DNA from: Arcobacter venerupis
GTDB lineage: Bacteria; Campylobacterota; Campylobacteria; Campylobacterales; Arcobacteraceae
Direction: 5' to 3'
Length of the DNA stretch: 64,000 nt
NCBI RefSeq assembly: GCF_013201665.1
Contig: NZ_CP053840.1
Location: 62,001 to 126,000, forward strand
Positions within the stretch are counted from its first letter, which is position 1, and each line of letters opens with the position of its first letter. Of the stretch, positions 49,961-59,652 are shown one piece after another. A model generated the notes under the pieces. The model saw nothing but the letters and a program-made list of their open reading frames with translations, was not told the DNA's origin and made no database searches. Both the position numbers and the translations under genes were made by a program.

Positions 49961-51364
49961 TTATTTTGAGAATATTTCTTCTGCCCACTCGGTTATTGGA
50001 CCTCTTAAAACTTTTTGTAATTTGATTGCATATGTGTTTACAAGAGTATTTTCATTCTTTGTAGATTTTAAAAGTGTAGTTAGAGCATTAGTATATTTAT
50101 TTACATAGAAGTTATCTATTTGTTTATTTGATCCAAGAACTACAACTTTACAGCTACTGTCAATTCTTGATAATACCATTTGCATAGTTTTGTTAGACAT
50201 ATTTTGTGCTTCATCAATTATAATAAAAGCATTTGATAAAGTTCTTCCTCTCATTTCCCCTACCCACATTGTTTCAATTCCATAATTACTTATCATCTGC
50301 TCAATTCTAGCTGTTACTTCACTGTCATCAAGTTCTGATACTACAAGGTCTGGATTTTTTTTATTTCTTTTTCTTTTATGTTCAGTTCTAATAATATAAT
50401 CTAAACTATCCATCAAAGGATGATTATATATTTTGAATTTTTCTTCAAGTCCTGGAAGATAACCAACATCCTCACCTTTATCAAGTGATTCAATTGAATT
50501 TCTTATGTATATAATCTTTTGAAAGAACTTTTGTCTAACTAGTTTTAAAGCACCACTAAGGGCTAAAAGTGTTTTTCCTGAACCAGCCTTAGCTTCTACA
50601 ATTAAAACGTTGTATAGGTGGCTTAAAATTGCATCACTGAAGAAAAGTTGTTCTTTATTTAGTGGAGTTATTACTTGATCTCTTATTTCATTTTCATCTA
50701 AGAGTTTTATTCTTTTATTTTGAATATTTGCTAATATTACTTGATCTGATGATTTAACTTTAAAGCAATAAGAAAAATTGTAAGGCTTATATTCTTTATC
50801 AAAGTTTTCAATTAATTGATTATCAATAAATTCTAAGTCTTCAAAATTAATAGTAATTTCTTTGCTAAATTCAAAGTCAAAAGCATCTTTATCTTTTCCA
50901 ACTAAGGCATCTGTTTTTATATCAAGTGATATAGCTCTTGTTCTTGCCATAATATCTAAAGATAAAAACTCTACTTGTTTTTTGTAGTAACTGTTAGTAA
51001 AAGTTGCAATTTCAAGTATTTTTCTATCATTGATTATATTTGGAGAAACATTTTTTATATTTACTTGATACTCTTCTTTTGAAATTATATCAATAAAGGT
51101 ATTTTTTTCACTGATTTTTAATCGAATAATTTTATATAAATCTTTTTTGATTGATTCAACGATAATTGCATTTTCAAGGATTCTTGCAAATTCTCTTGCT
51201 TGAAAATTTATTTCATCAAATCCACTCTTTTTTGTATCAATCTCATCAAGAACTGTTTCAGTTAAAATTATTAGATTTTTTCCATCTTGAGAAAGTTTAT
51301 ATATGTTTGAAGCATCTTCAAGTAAAATATTTGTATCTAATATATAGTATTTCTCAAAATTCAT
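49961..51364 (-). CDS. PIN-domain/PhoH-like ATPase
   Basis: 467 residues in two parts. Residues 1-140 are a PIN-type nuclease domain (YILDTNILLEDA with the first acidic residue; VLDEIDTKKSG; later acidic residues in SLDIMARTRA). Residues 225-467 are a PhoH ATPase with Walker A VEAKAGSGKTLLALSGAL, Walker B AFIIIDEAQNM and an arginine-containing sensor (LRGPITEWAEEI). PIN-PhoH fusions are RNA helicase/nucleases in the studied homologues. Its stop is 4-5 bases from a hairpin; its start overlaps the hemJ-like stop by one base. Confidence 0.9.
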   Translation of the reverse strand: MNFEKYYILDTNILLEDASNIYKLSQDGKNLIILTETVLDEIDTKKSGFDEINFQAREFARILENAIIVESIKKDLYKIIRLKISEKNTFIDIISKEEYQVNIKNVSPNIINDRKILEIATFTNSYYKKQVEFLSLDIMARTRAISLDIKTDALVGKDKDAFDFEFSKEITINFEDLEFIDNQLIENFDKEYKPYNFSYCFKVKSSDQVILANIQNKRIKLLDENEIRDQVITPLNKEQLFFSDAILSHLYNVLIVEAKAGSGKTLLALSGALKLVRQKFFQKIIYIRNSIESLDKGEDVGYLPGLEEKFKIYNHPLMDSLDYIIRTEHKRKRNKKNPDLVVSELDDSEVTARIEQMISNYGIETMWVGEMRGRTLSNAFIIIDEAQNMSNKTMQMVLSRIDSSCKVVVLGSNKQIDNFYVNKYTNALTTLLKSTKNENTLVNTYAIKLQKVLRGPITEWAEEIFSK

Positions 51365-51885
51365 TATTTAGTCTCTCTTTTTGGTTTCATTATCACATAA
51401 GATATATATGCAAATAGTAGCACAATTATTAAAGTAAATAGTAAAGAAAATGTTTTAGTAATAACATATCCTACGATTAATATTGATAGCATTGTTGGAA
51501 GTTCATTATACATTCTAAAAAATTTACCACTTTTTTTACAAGAATTATTTTCTAATTTTTTTCTATATTTTTCAAGTGAAAAAGAGTAAATAATTAAAAA
51601 GAACAGTGCTGTAAGCTTTGCATACATCCATGGCGAAGTATTAAAATCAAGTAAATAAGGATTTAATGTAAGCATAGTTATACCACTTAATATAGTTGCC
51701 CACATTGCAGGCATTCCAATATATTTATAGATTTTGTACTCTTGAATTTTTACAATTTCAACGTACTCATTTTTTTCAATATTTTCTACATGATAAACAA
51801 AAAGTCTAGGTAGATAAAATAGCATTGCCATCCATGACATAAACGCTACAATATGAAAAGTTAAAACCCAAGTGTAATATTCCAT
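51364..51885 (-). CDS. hemJ: HemJ-like protoporphyrinogen IX oxidase (UPF0093)
   Basis: 173-residue membrane protein with four helices. The N-terminal WVLTFHIVAFMSWMAMLFYLPRLFVYH carries the conserved His and the W-M-x-x-L-x-Y-L-P-R-L-F-V-Y-H signature of HemJ, and PAMWATILSGITML and KLTALFFLIIYSFSLEKYRKKL are the second-half landmarks. It oxidises protoporphyrinogen IX in the step before haem in bacteria lacking HemG and HemY. 173 residues is a little longer than most (about 145-150), because of a C-terminal helix. Overlaps phoH-like gene by one base. Confidence 0.88.
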   Translation of the reverse strand: MEYYTWVLTFHIVAFMSWMAMLFYLPRLFVYHVENIEKNEYVEIVKIQEYKIYKYIGMPAMWATILSGITMLTLNPYLLDFNTSPWMYAKLTALFFLIIYSFSLEKYRKKLENNSCKKSGKFFRMYNELPTMLSILIVGYVITKTFSLLFTLIIVLLFAYISYVIMKPKRETK

Positions 51886-51886
51886 T

Positions 51887-53077
51887 TTAATCCTCTTTTT
51901 TATTCTTAATTTTGTTTAACCACTCATTTAAAGTTTTTTCAAATCCAATATTTGAATTTTCATAAAGACTTAAATCTTCTTTTAAATATTCTTGCTCAAC
52001 ATATCCACCAAAATCATGGGGGTATAAATAGCCTATATGTTGCGAATCTAAGTGTTTTGGTATATCAAGTAGTTTTCCAGCTTTTATCTCTTGTAGAGCT
52101 TTATTTACACCTTTATATGCACTGTTAGATTTTGGACTTGAGGCTAAGTAAATTGCACATTGAGAAAGTATAATTCTAGATTCTGGATATCCAATTTTAT
52201 TACAAGCCATCATAGTATTAACAGCAAGATTTAGTGCATTTGGATTTGCATTTCCAATATCTTCACTTGCAAAAATTACTAACCTTCTTGAAATAAAATC
52301 AACACTCTCTCCACCATTAATTAATCTACTCATATAATATAATGCTGCATCAATATTTGAACCTCTTAAAGATTTTATCATAGCACTTGCTAAATCATAG
52401 TGAGTATCTGATGATGAAACTCCATCCCCTATTACATTTTCTCTTAATTCTCTTAATAAACTAACATCAATATCTTTTGATACTTTATATGCAAAATTTA
52501 GAAGTGTAAGCATTGCTCTTGCATCACCTGAACTTGATGTAATCAAGTATTCTAAAGCAAGAGGTTCAATATTTATTTCTATATCTTTTAAAGCAATATG
52601 AAGAATTTTATTCATTTCATCTTTTGTAAATGCTTTAAATTCATATAAAAATGATCTTGAGCGAATTGCAGAAGTTAAAGTAAAAAATGGATTTTCTGTA
52701 CTAGCACCAATAATAATTGCATCATAATTTTCCATAATGGGAAGAAGAACTTCTTGCTGGTTTTTAGAAAGTCTATGCACTTCATCTATAAAAATTAAAG
52801 GCTTAATCAAACTTCCCTTATATTTATCAAATACTTTTCTTAAATCTTCAACTTTTATACTTGTAGCATTAAAGTAAAAGTAATCTGTGTTGATTTCACG
52901 TGCAATTATTTTTGCTAGTGTAGTTTTTCCAGTCCCCGGTTTTCCATAAAAAAATAGATGAGGAATGTCTTTTTGTTTGATTAGTTTGTAAAGTGCTTTA
53001 TCTTTTGAGATAATGTGGGATTGACCAACAAAATTATCTAAATTTGTTGGTCTTAGTTTATTAGAGAGATCTATCAT
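51887..53077 (-). CDS. rarA: replication-associated recombination protein A (AAA+ ATPase)
   Basis: 396 residues, RarA/MgsA family, acting at stalled replication forks. FVGQSHIISKDKALYKL, Walker A YGKPGTGKTTLA, Walker B LIFIDEVHRLSKNQQEVLLP, sensor GASTENPFFTLTSAIRSRS, and the C-terminal tetramerisation region YKGVNKALQEIKAGKLLDIPKHL and YLYPHDFGGYVEQEYL are all recognisable. The start overlaps the rluB end by 17 bases. Followed by hemJ after 1 base. Confidence 0.95.
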   Translation of the reverse strand: MIDLSNKLRPTNLDNFVGQSHIISKDKALYKLIKQKDIPHLFFYGKPGTGKTTLAKIIAREINTDYFYFNATSIKVEDLRKVFDKYKGSLIKPLIFIDEVHRLSKNQQEVLLPIMENYDAIIIGASTENPFFTLTSAIRSRSFLYEFKAFTKDEMNKILHIALKDIEINIEPLALEYLITSSSGDARAMLTLLNFAYKVSKDIDVSLLRELRENVIGDGVSSSDTHYDLASAMIKSLRGSNIDAALYYMSRLINGGESVDFISRRLVIFASEDIGNANPNALNLAVNTMMACNKIGYPESRIILSQCAIYLASSPKSNSAYKGVNKALQEIKAGKLLDIPKHLDSQHIGYLYPHDFGGYVEQEYLKEDLSLYENSNIGFEKTLNEWLNKIKNKKED

Positions 53078-53867
53078 CTTCGTTCATAAAGATTCTTAGA
53101 TTTTTATATTCTTCTTTTGTTAAAAATCTAGTTTTTCCAGTTGGTAGATTATTTAAAGAAATTCCACCATACTCTAATCTTTTTAAATCAAGTACATCAA
53201 GTCCAAAGTGAGCAAAAAATCTTCTTAACTCTCTATTTTTACCTTCAGAAATAACTACTTTAATTTTAGAGAATTTTTCTGCATTAGTTAAAATATCATA
53301 AGCTAAAAATGGAGCAAAAGTCATAGACTTGATTTTACTTGTTTTAAATGCACCAGATGTTGCATCTTCTATTTCTAAACCATTTTGCATTGCTTGCTCA
53401 ACAGGTTTTGTAATTAAGCCATTTACTTTGATTTTATAAACTCTTTCTAAATCAGAGTGCATTAATGCATCAACAATTTCTACGCTATCAGATAAAAGTA
53501 ATAAACCTTCACTAGCATAGTCAAGTCGCCCAACACTTAAAAAGTGTTTATATTTATGATCAAGTGAATCATAGATAGTTTTTCTTCCTTGAGGATCTTT
53601 TTTAGAAACAATTTCACCTTTTGGTTTGTTATATACAATAACAGTAGATATTTTATTCTTATCTTCTCGTATTTTTTTTCTACCAATTTCAACTTCATCA
53701 CTATTTGAAACTTTAGTAGCAAGATTTACAACAACTTTACCATTAACTTTTACTTTACCCTCTTCTATTAGCTTATCAGCTTCTCTTCTTGAATAGTTAC
53801 TATTGTGAGATAAAAATTTATTTAATCTAACTAATTCCTCTTGAGTTTCTTCTATTTTCTTTTTCAT
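53061..53867 (-). CDS. RluB/RsuA-family pseudouridine synthase
   Basis: 268 residues. An S4 RNA-binding domain at the N-terminus (RLNKFLSHNSNYSRREADKLIEEGKVKVNG), then the RsuA/RluB catalytic domain with VGRLDYASEGLLLLSD (catalytic Asp) and EGKNRELRRFFAHFG. The longer RluB-like arrangement suggests 23S rRNA as target, but RsuA/RluE cannot be excluded. It overlaps kdsD by 4 bases and rarA by 17 bases. Confidence 0.9.
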   Translation of the reverse strand: MKKKIEETQEELVRLNKFLSHNSNYSRREADKLIEEGKVKVNGKVVVNLATKVSNSDEVEIGRKKIREDKNKISTVIVYNKPKGEIVSKKDPQGRKTIYDSLDHKYKHFLSVGRLDYASEGLLLLSDSVEIVDALMHSDLERVYKIKVNGLITKPVEQAMQNGLEIEDATSGAFKTSKIKSMTFAPFLAYDILTNAEKFSKIKVVISEGKNRELRRFFAHFGLDVLDLKRLEYGGISLNNLPTGKTRFLTKEEYKNLRIFMNEDDRSL

Positions 53868-54826
53868 TTTATACCAGCTTCAATTAAATCATGAATATGT
53901 AATACACCAACTAATTTATCATTCTCATCAGTTACAATTAATAGCTGTATTTTATAACCTTCTATTATTTGCAGTGCATCACTTGCTAAAAGCTCTTTAT
54001 TTTTTAATATTTTTGGATTTTTTGTAGCAATATCTTCTACTTTACAATCCATTGAAAAATTACCATTCATTAAAGCTCGTCTTAAATCTCCATCACTTAA
54101 TAGTGCAATTACTTTTTTATTTGCATCTTCAATAATTACACTTCCAAGTCTTCCTTCACTCATTATAAGAATTGCATCTTTTAGTTTAGTTTCACGTGAA
54201 ACTACAGGAAGATTCTCTTTTCTCAATAAATCATCAACTTTTACAAAAAGTTTCTTACCTAAACTTCCACCTGGATGAAAAGATGCAAAATCTTCTTTTT
54301 TAAAATCTCTTTTTTTCATTAAACAAACTGCTAAAGCATCACCCATTGCCATAGTTAAAGTGGTAGAAGACATTGGTGCAGCATCAAGTGGACAGCCTTC
54401 TTTTTCAACATTGATATTTATAAAAATATCCGCATATTTTGCAAGTGTTGATTCTGGATTTCTAGCCATTGCAATTAAAGGGATATTTAATCTTTTTAGG
54501 TGAGGAAGAATTTGAACCAATTCATCACTTTCTCCACTATATGATATTCCTAAAACAATATCTTCCTTACCAACCATTCCTAAATCACCATGCATGGCTT
54601 CAGTTGGATGAAGAAAAAAAGAACTTGTTCCTGTACTAGCAAGCGTTGCCGCTATTTTTGTTCCAACAAGTCCTGATTTTCCAACACCAGTAATAATGAG
54701 TTTACCTTTTGAATTCATGATTAAATCAATAGCTTTTTCAATATCAAAAGAGACTCTTTGAGCAGCTTTTTCAAGCTCATTTGCCTCTGTTAATAAAACA
54801 TCTTTTACTATTTGTATAAAATCCAT
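53864..54826 (-). CDS. kdsD: arabinose-5-phosphate isomerase (KpsF/GutQ/KdsD)
   Basis: 320 residues: SIS domain (KLIITGVGKSGLVGTKIAATLASTGTSSFFLHPTEAMHGDLGM) followed by two CBS domains (from about 205). It converts ribulose 5-phosphate to arabinose 5-phosphate for Kdo and lipopolysaccharide. HPTEAMHGDLG carries the catalytic His and substrate residues. Order rsmA-rnj-kdsD-rluB on one strand is characteristic of Campylobacterota. It starts 11 bases after the RNase J stop. Confidence 0.94.
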   Translation of the reverse strand: MDFIQIVKDVLLTEANELEKAAQRVSFDIEKAIDLIMNSKGKLIITGVGKSGLVGTKIAATLASTGTSSFFLHPTEAMHGDLGMVGKEDIVLGISYSGESDELVQILPHLKRLNIPLIAMARNPESTLAKYADIFININVEKEGCPLDAAPMSSTTLTMAMGDALAVCLMKKRDFKKEDFASFHPGGSLGKKLFVKVDDLLRKENLPVVSRETKLKDAILIMSEGRLGSVIIEDANKKVIALLSDGDLRRALMNGNFSMDCKVEDIATKNPKILKNKELLASDALQIIEGYKIQLLIVTDENDKLVGVLHIHDLIEAGIK

Positions 54827-54837
54827 ATATATATTCC

Positions 54838-56772
54838 TTATTGAACGAAGATTGTTGGTACTATCATTGGGTATTTTTTATATTTTCTTGTACAATGTTT
54901 TCTTACAACTTTTCTTAATTCATCCTCTAAAATTCTATTATTTTGTAAAATTCCAGGTTTAATATTTTCTAAGAATGTTGTTAATAAATCTTCAATTTCT
55001 TTTGAGAAGAATTTATCTTGTTTATCTGATACTAAACCAAATGATGTAACTCTTGGCTTTTGTGCTAATGTTCTATCATTTTCATTTATTTGTGCAACAA
55101 TCATAACAACACCTTCGTTTGCCATTGTTTGTCTATCTAAAATTATATCATCAGAAATTTTGAAATTTAATTGATTATCAATGTAAACTTTTCCTGTTTT
55201 AACAGTTTTTACTTTTTTAAGATATTTTGGTGTAACTTCAATTTGTTCACCATCACTCATGATGTAAACATTTCTTTCTAATACACCACAATCAATACCT
55301 GTTTGACCATGTTTTAATGCATGATTATATTCACCGTGAACTGGTAAAAAGAATTTAGGTTTTACAAGTCTTAACATTAATTTTTGCTCTTCTTGTGCAG
55401 CATGTCCTGAAACGTGAATATCTGGGTAATCTTGATAAGCTACTTTTGCACCAGCTTTTAATAAATGATTTATAATTTCAGAAACACTTCCTTCATTACC
55501 AGGAATTGCTTTTGCAGAAAGAATAATTTGATCTTCAGGTTTTATTTTGATATGTCTATGTTCATGAATTGCCATTCTATAAAGAGCTGACATTGATTCA
55601 CCTTGAGAACCAGTTGTTACAATTAAAACTTCTTTATCATTATATTTATTTACTTCATGCGCTTCAATAAATTGATCTTTTGGAAATTTAATATAACCAA
55701 GACTCATTGCAAGTTCTAAGTTTTTCTCCATTGATCTTCCAATAACACATATTTTTCTGTTATGAAAAAGTGCTTTTTCAATAGCTTGAGCAACTCTGTG
55801 AATATTAGATGAGAAAGTAGACATGATAACTCTACCTTTTGCATTTTGAAATATTCTATCAAAAGTTGGTCCAACTGTTTTCTCAGTTCTTGTAAATCCT
55901 GGTGAATGTGAATTTGTAGAATCCGATGTTAAAACTAAAACCCCCTCTTCTCCATAATGTGCAATTCTATGTAAATCTGTTGGGAATCCATCAATTGGAG
56001 TATGGTCAATTTTAAAGTCACCTGTGTGAATCATTGTTCCAGCAGCTGTTTTAACAGCAATACATGATGAATCAATAATTGAGTGAGTTACGTGCATCCA
56101 CTCAACTTCAAATTCATTTCCAATTTTTATAGGTGTTCTTTTTTGAATAGCTCTAAATAAAGATCTATGTTCTCTCATTTTATGTTCATCAAATTTTGAA
56201 CCAATCATCTCTAAAGGTAATGAAGTTCCATAAACAGGAAATTGCATCTCTTTAAATAAATATGGCATTGCACCAATATGATCTTCATGTCCATGAGTAA
56301 TAATAACACCAACAATTTTATCTTTGATTTCTCTAATATAAGTAAAGTCTGGAATTAAAATATCAACACCATGCATATTTTCATCAGGGAAACTCATACC
56401 AACATCAACAATTATTGCTTCATTTTCAGTTTCAATAACCATCATGTTTCCACCGATTTCACCTAATCCTCCAAGTGGAGTAATTTTAAGTTTTGCAGTA
56501 GTATTTAGGTTTAGTTTATAGTGAGGATTTAATCTATCTCTATGTATTTTTTCATTTACTAAATATGCTTTTTTAAGATCTGTAATCCATCCATCACCTT
56601 TAATTTGTTGGTTGATTTGATTCTCTCTTGGAACCTTTGGTTTTGGTTTTCTTTTTTTGAAAGGTGGTTTTTTAGTTTCTGTATTTTCTACAGTTTCTGT
56701 ATTTTGTGAATTGTTTTCAACAATAATTGGTGAAGTTACAACAACTTTTTCTTCGTTTTTAATTTCTTCCAT
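54838..56772 (-). CDS. rnj: ribonuclease J
   Basis: 644 residues. The metallo-beta-lactamase core begins near residue 85 with [16 protein letters not shown]; the zinc motif [12 protein letters not shown] and the partner residues in HTGDFKID are intact; the beta-CASP part has [12 protein letters not shown] and [27 protein letters not shown]. A basic, Lys/Pro-rich N-terminal extension of about 80 residues ([14 protein letters not shown]) is typical of the RNase J of this phylum (as in Helicobacter, where it binds the RhpA helicase). It is the main 5' exonuclease for mRNA decay here. Overlaps rsmA by 14 bases. Confidence 0.95.
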   Translation of the reverse strand: [644 protein letters not shown]

Positions 56773-57553
56773 TTTTTACCCTTGTATGCATTTGGCTATA
56801 CAAAGATGAACTTACTTCATGAGGTCTAACATTATCATCGACATTTAATTCTTCATACATTCTAGATATAGAATTTTTATCCAATACAGATGTAAGATTT
56901 TTAGAAAGTTTTTTTCTCGGCTGTACAAAACAGGCCTTTAAAAACTTATTAAAATCTTTATCTAGGAATTTATTCATATCCTTTTTAATGTAAAGAATTG
57001 AAGATATAACTTTTGGAGGTGGATCAAAAGATTCAGGAGGAACATCGAAAAGTATCCTTGCATCAATTGACATTAAATCAGTAATTATTCCTAAAGAAGA
57101 AAATTCTTTGTTATTTACCTTTGCAGTAAACTTCTCAGCAACCTCTTTTTGAACCATTACTATAATATTTTCACAAGCTCTATCTTCAAATGCTCTTAAT
57201 ATAATGTTTGTTGCAATATAGTACGGTAAGTTTGCAATTAAGTCATATTTACCGTCATGTAGGGTTTTCTGCTTATCCCAAGCCTCTAAAACATCTGTGT
57301 GGATCAGTTTTAGTCTACCCTCTTCTATTTCTATTGCAAATTTAGACTTTAAAATACCAATTAAATCAGTATCAACTTCATAAGCAGTCATATCTTTGTA
57401 CTTGACTAAATTTTTGGTCAAATCACCTAATCCAGGCCCAATTTCCACCACATAGTTATTGTTGTTGGGCATCGATTGGATGATCTTATCCAAAATTGTC
57501 GTATCTTTTAAAAAGTTTTGTCCGTATTGTTTTTTTGCTTTTACTTTTTCCAT
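56759..57553 (-). CDS. rsmA: 16S rRNA dimethyladenosine transferase
   Basis: 264 residues (KsgA). KKQYGQNFLKDTTILDKII is the conserved opening, VVEIGPGLGDLTKNL motif I, NLPYYIATNIILRAF the catalytic NLPY motif IV, and VPPESFDPPPKVISSIL the C-terminal signature. It dimethylates A1518 and A1519 in helix 45 during small-subunit assembly. Divergent from hisF across 73 bases. Confidence 0.97.
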   Translation of the reverse strand: MEKVKAKKQYGQNFLKDTTILDKIIQSMPNNNNYVVEIGPGLGDLTKNLVKYKDMTAYEVDTDLIGILKSKFAIEIEEGRLKLIHTDVLEAWDKQKTLHDGKYDLIANLPYYIATNIILRAFEDRACENIIVMVQKEVAEKFTAKVNNKEFSSLGIITDLMSIDARILFDVPPESFDPPPKVISSILYIKKDMNKFLDKDFNKFLKACFVQPRKKLSKNLTSVLDKNSISRMYEELNVDDNVRPHEVSSSLYSQMHTRVKNGRN

Positions 57554-57626
57554 AATTGCAAGGAGTATATCTGCTTTTAACTTACAATTAGATAAGATAA
57601 TATTTAGTTATTAAGAAGGATTATAT

Positions 57627-58388
57627 TTGAGTAGTTTTGCAAAAAGAATAATACCATGTTTGGATGTTGATAATGGACGAGTTGTAAAAGGTGTAAACTT
57701 CGTTGGATTAAGAGATGCTGGTGATCCTGTTGAAGTAGCAAAAAGATACAACGCAGAAGGAGCTGATGAGCTTACTTTTCTAGATATTACAGCTAGCCAT
57801 GAAAATAGAGGAACGATAGTTGATATTGTAAAAAAAGTTGCTCAAGAAGTTTTTATTCCTTTAACAGTTGGTGGAGGTATACGAAAACTTGAAGATATAT
57901 ACTCTTTACTTAATGTTGGTTGTGACAAAGTTTCTATTAACTCTTCAGCGGTTACAAATCCAAATTTAATAAATGAAAGCTCAAATAGATTTGGTTCTCA
58001 ATGTATTGTTGTAGCCATTGATGTAAAAAGAGTTTCAGATGGTTCTTATCATGTTTTTGTAAAAGGTGGACGAGAAGACACTGGCCTTGATGCATTAGCT
58101 TGGGCAAAAGAGGTTTATGATAGAGGTGCAGGAGAAATACTTTTGACTTCTATGGATACAGATGGTGCAAAAACTGGATTTGAATTAAATATAACAGGAC
58201 AAATCTCAAAACTTGTAGATATTCCAGTAATTGCAAGTGGTGGTGCTGGAACTATGGAACATATAAAAGAAGCTTTTGAATGTGGAGCAAGTGCAGCACT
58301 TGCTGCTTCAATATTTCACTTTAAAGAAATAGATATTATGGATTTAAAAAGATATTTAAGAGCAAATAATATTCCAGTAAGAATATAA
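57627..58388 (+). CDS. hisF: imidazole glycerol phosphate synthase, cyclase subunit
   Basis: 253-residue TIM barrel. Starts with TTG at 57627 (AAGGA 6 bases upstream), giving the standard N-terminus [21 protein letters not shown]. Catalytic Asp residues are in IPCLDVD and [13 protein letters not shown]; phosphate loops [21 protein letters not shown]. It makes IGP and AICAR from PRFAR using ammonia from HisH (not in this window). Confidence 0.97.
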   Translation: MSSFAKRIIPCLDVDNGRVVKGVNFVGLRDAGDPVEVAKRYNAEGADELTFLDITASHENRGTIVDIVKKVAQEVFIPLTVGGGIRKLEDIYSLLNVGCDKVSINSSAVTNPNLINESSNRFGSQCIVVAIDVKRVSDGSYHVFVKGGREDTGLDALAWAKEVYDRGAGEILLTSMDTDGAKTGFELNITGQISKLVDIPVIASGGAGTMEHIKEAFECGASAALAASIFHFKEIDIMDLKRYLRANNIPVRI

Positions 58389-58404
58389 AAAAGAAGGATA
58401 AAGA

Positions 58405-59097
58405 ATGAAAAAAATATTAGTTGGAATGACTTTATGTTTATTACCTGTTTTGTCATTTTCTTATGAATTAAATTTTAATAAGGGTTTTTCAAAAGTTGTA
58501 AATCCTGATTTACTAACAACAAGTATTGATGTTAGTGTAGAGAAAAAAAATGAAAATGCAGTTAATACTGAAATTGAAAAGTTTAATGATTTTATAAAAA
58601 AAACTACTAATGTAACTTTGAAAAATGGTAGTTTTACATTAAGTCCAAAATACAAATATTATGATAATAAACAAGAGTTTATTGGGTATGTTGGAAATCT
58701 AAGATATTCAGCTGAATCAAAAAATGCAAAAGAGTTAAATGGTTTTATGGATAAATTAATTTCAATAAAAGACAGCATAAAGTCAGACGATGTAAAATTA
58801 AATATTTCAAATGTTGCATGGAATATAAGTGATGATTTACAAAATAAAAGTATTGATGATTTAAGATTAGATGCAATTCATTGGATAGAAGCTTATTCGA
58901 AATCTTTATCAACTTCAATATCTAAAAATTGTGAAGTTACAAAAATAAATATTTCTGAAACAAACACAGGAAATATTGTTTATGCTAGAAGTGAAATGTT
59001 ATATTCAACTATGTCAAAAAAAGTTGCTGATGTGTCACCTATGAATAGTGAACAAAATATCACAATAAGCCCAAATTTTGTATTGGAATGTAAATGA
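58405..59097 (+). CDS. SIMPL-domain (DUF541) periplasmic protein
   Basis: 230 residues with signal peptide (MKKILVGMTLCLLPVLSFSYE). The rest follows the SIMPL pattern: an N-terminal strand with TTSIDVSVEKKNENAVNTEIEKFNDFIK, a central LSPKYKYYDNKQEFIGYVGNLRYSAESKN (family 'Y-x-W-x-G-Y-x-x-x-x' region), and a C-terminal half with V-A-W-N-I-S-D and repeated strands. Function of the family is poorly defined (envelope and stress roles). Starts 16 bases after hisF and overlaps the next gene by 4 bases (ATGA). Confidence 0.8.
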   Translation: MKKILVGMTLCLLPVLSFSYELNFNKGFSKVVNPDLLTTSIDVSVEKKNENAVNTEIEKFNDFIKKTTNVTLKNGSFTLSPKYKYYDNKQEFIGYVGNLRYSAESKNAKELNGFMDKLISIKDSIKSDDVKLNISNVAWNISDDLQNKSIDDLRLDAIHWIEAYSKSLSTSISKNCEVTKINISETNTGNIVYARSEMLYSTMSKKVADVSPMNSEQNITISPNFVLECK

Positions 59098-59630
59098 TTA
59101 TTTGTGCTGGAAGAAACGAAACATTTCCTTTCGCCCATCCAATTGGTGTGGGCTTAATTGAAAGTGCAATAAACCTTACAAGAATGTGTCTATTTGATAA
59201 ACCTGAATATCTACTTTTTGTTGGAAGTGCTGGGTCTTATGGTAACCATAAAGTTTTTGATATTGTTGAATCAAAAAGAGCTTCAAATATCGAACTTGGA
59301 TTTTTAACACAAAGTGCATATACGCCACTTGATAATGTTTTAGAATCAGAAAATAAATTTGCAAGAAATGACACAATTGTAAACTCATCAAACTATATAT
59401 CAACAAATGAAAAATTATGTAAAGAGTTTAATGAATATGGTGTTGGAATTGAAAATATGGAATTTTTTTCAATTCTAAGTGTTGCAAAAGAGTTTGAAAT
59501 TCCAGTTGCTGGAATATTCGTAATAACAAATTATACAAATGAAAATGCCCATGAAGATTTTATAAAAAATCACAAAGAGGCAATGGATAAATTAACAAAA
59601 TATTTAATTGAAAAAAATATAATAAAATAA
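59094..59630 (+). CDS. nucleoside phosphorylase-superfamily protein, short
   Basis: 178 residues. The PNP/MTA nucleosidase fold is indicated by LLFVGSAGSYG (phosphate/ribose loop), GVGIENMEFFSILSVAKEFEIPVAGIFVITNY (nucleoside-binding ENME plus the strand before the catalytic Asp/Asn). In the usual motif VSD, Asp is the base-protonating residue; here it is ITN, suggesting Asn as in 6-oxopurine-specific phosphorylases. It is some 50 residues shorter than common forms. Overlaps the SIMPL gene by 4 bases, and rlmN follows 22 bases later. Confidence 0.78.
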   Translation: MIICAGRNETFPFAHPIGVGLIESAINLTRMCLFDKPEYLLFVGSAGSYGNHKVFDIVESKRASNIELGFLTQSAYTPLDNVLESENKFARNDTIVNSSNYISTNEKLCKEFNEYGVGIENMEFFSILSVAKEFEIPVAGIFVITNYTNENAHEDFIKNHKEAMDKLTKYLIEKNIIK

Positions 59631-59652
59631 ATAAAATACTGGATAAATTATA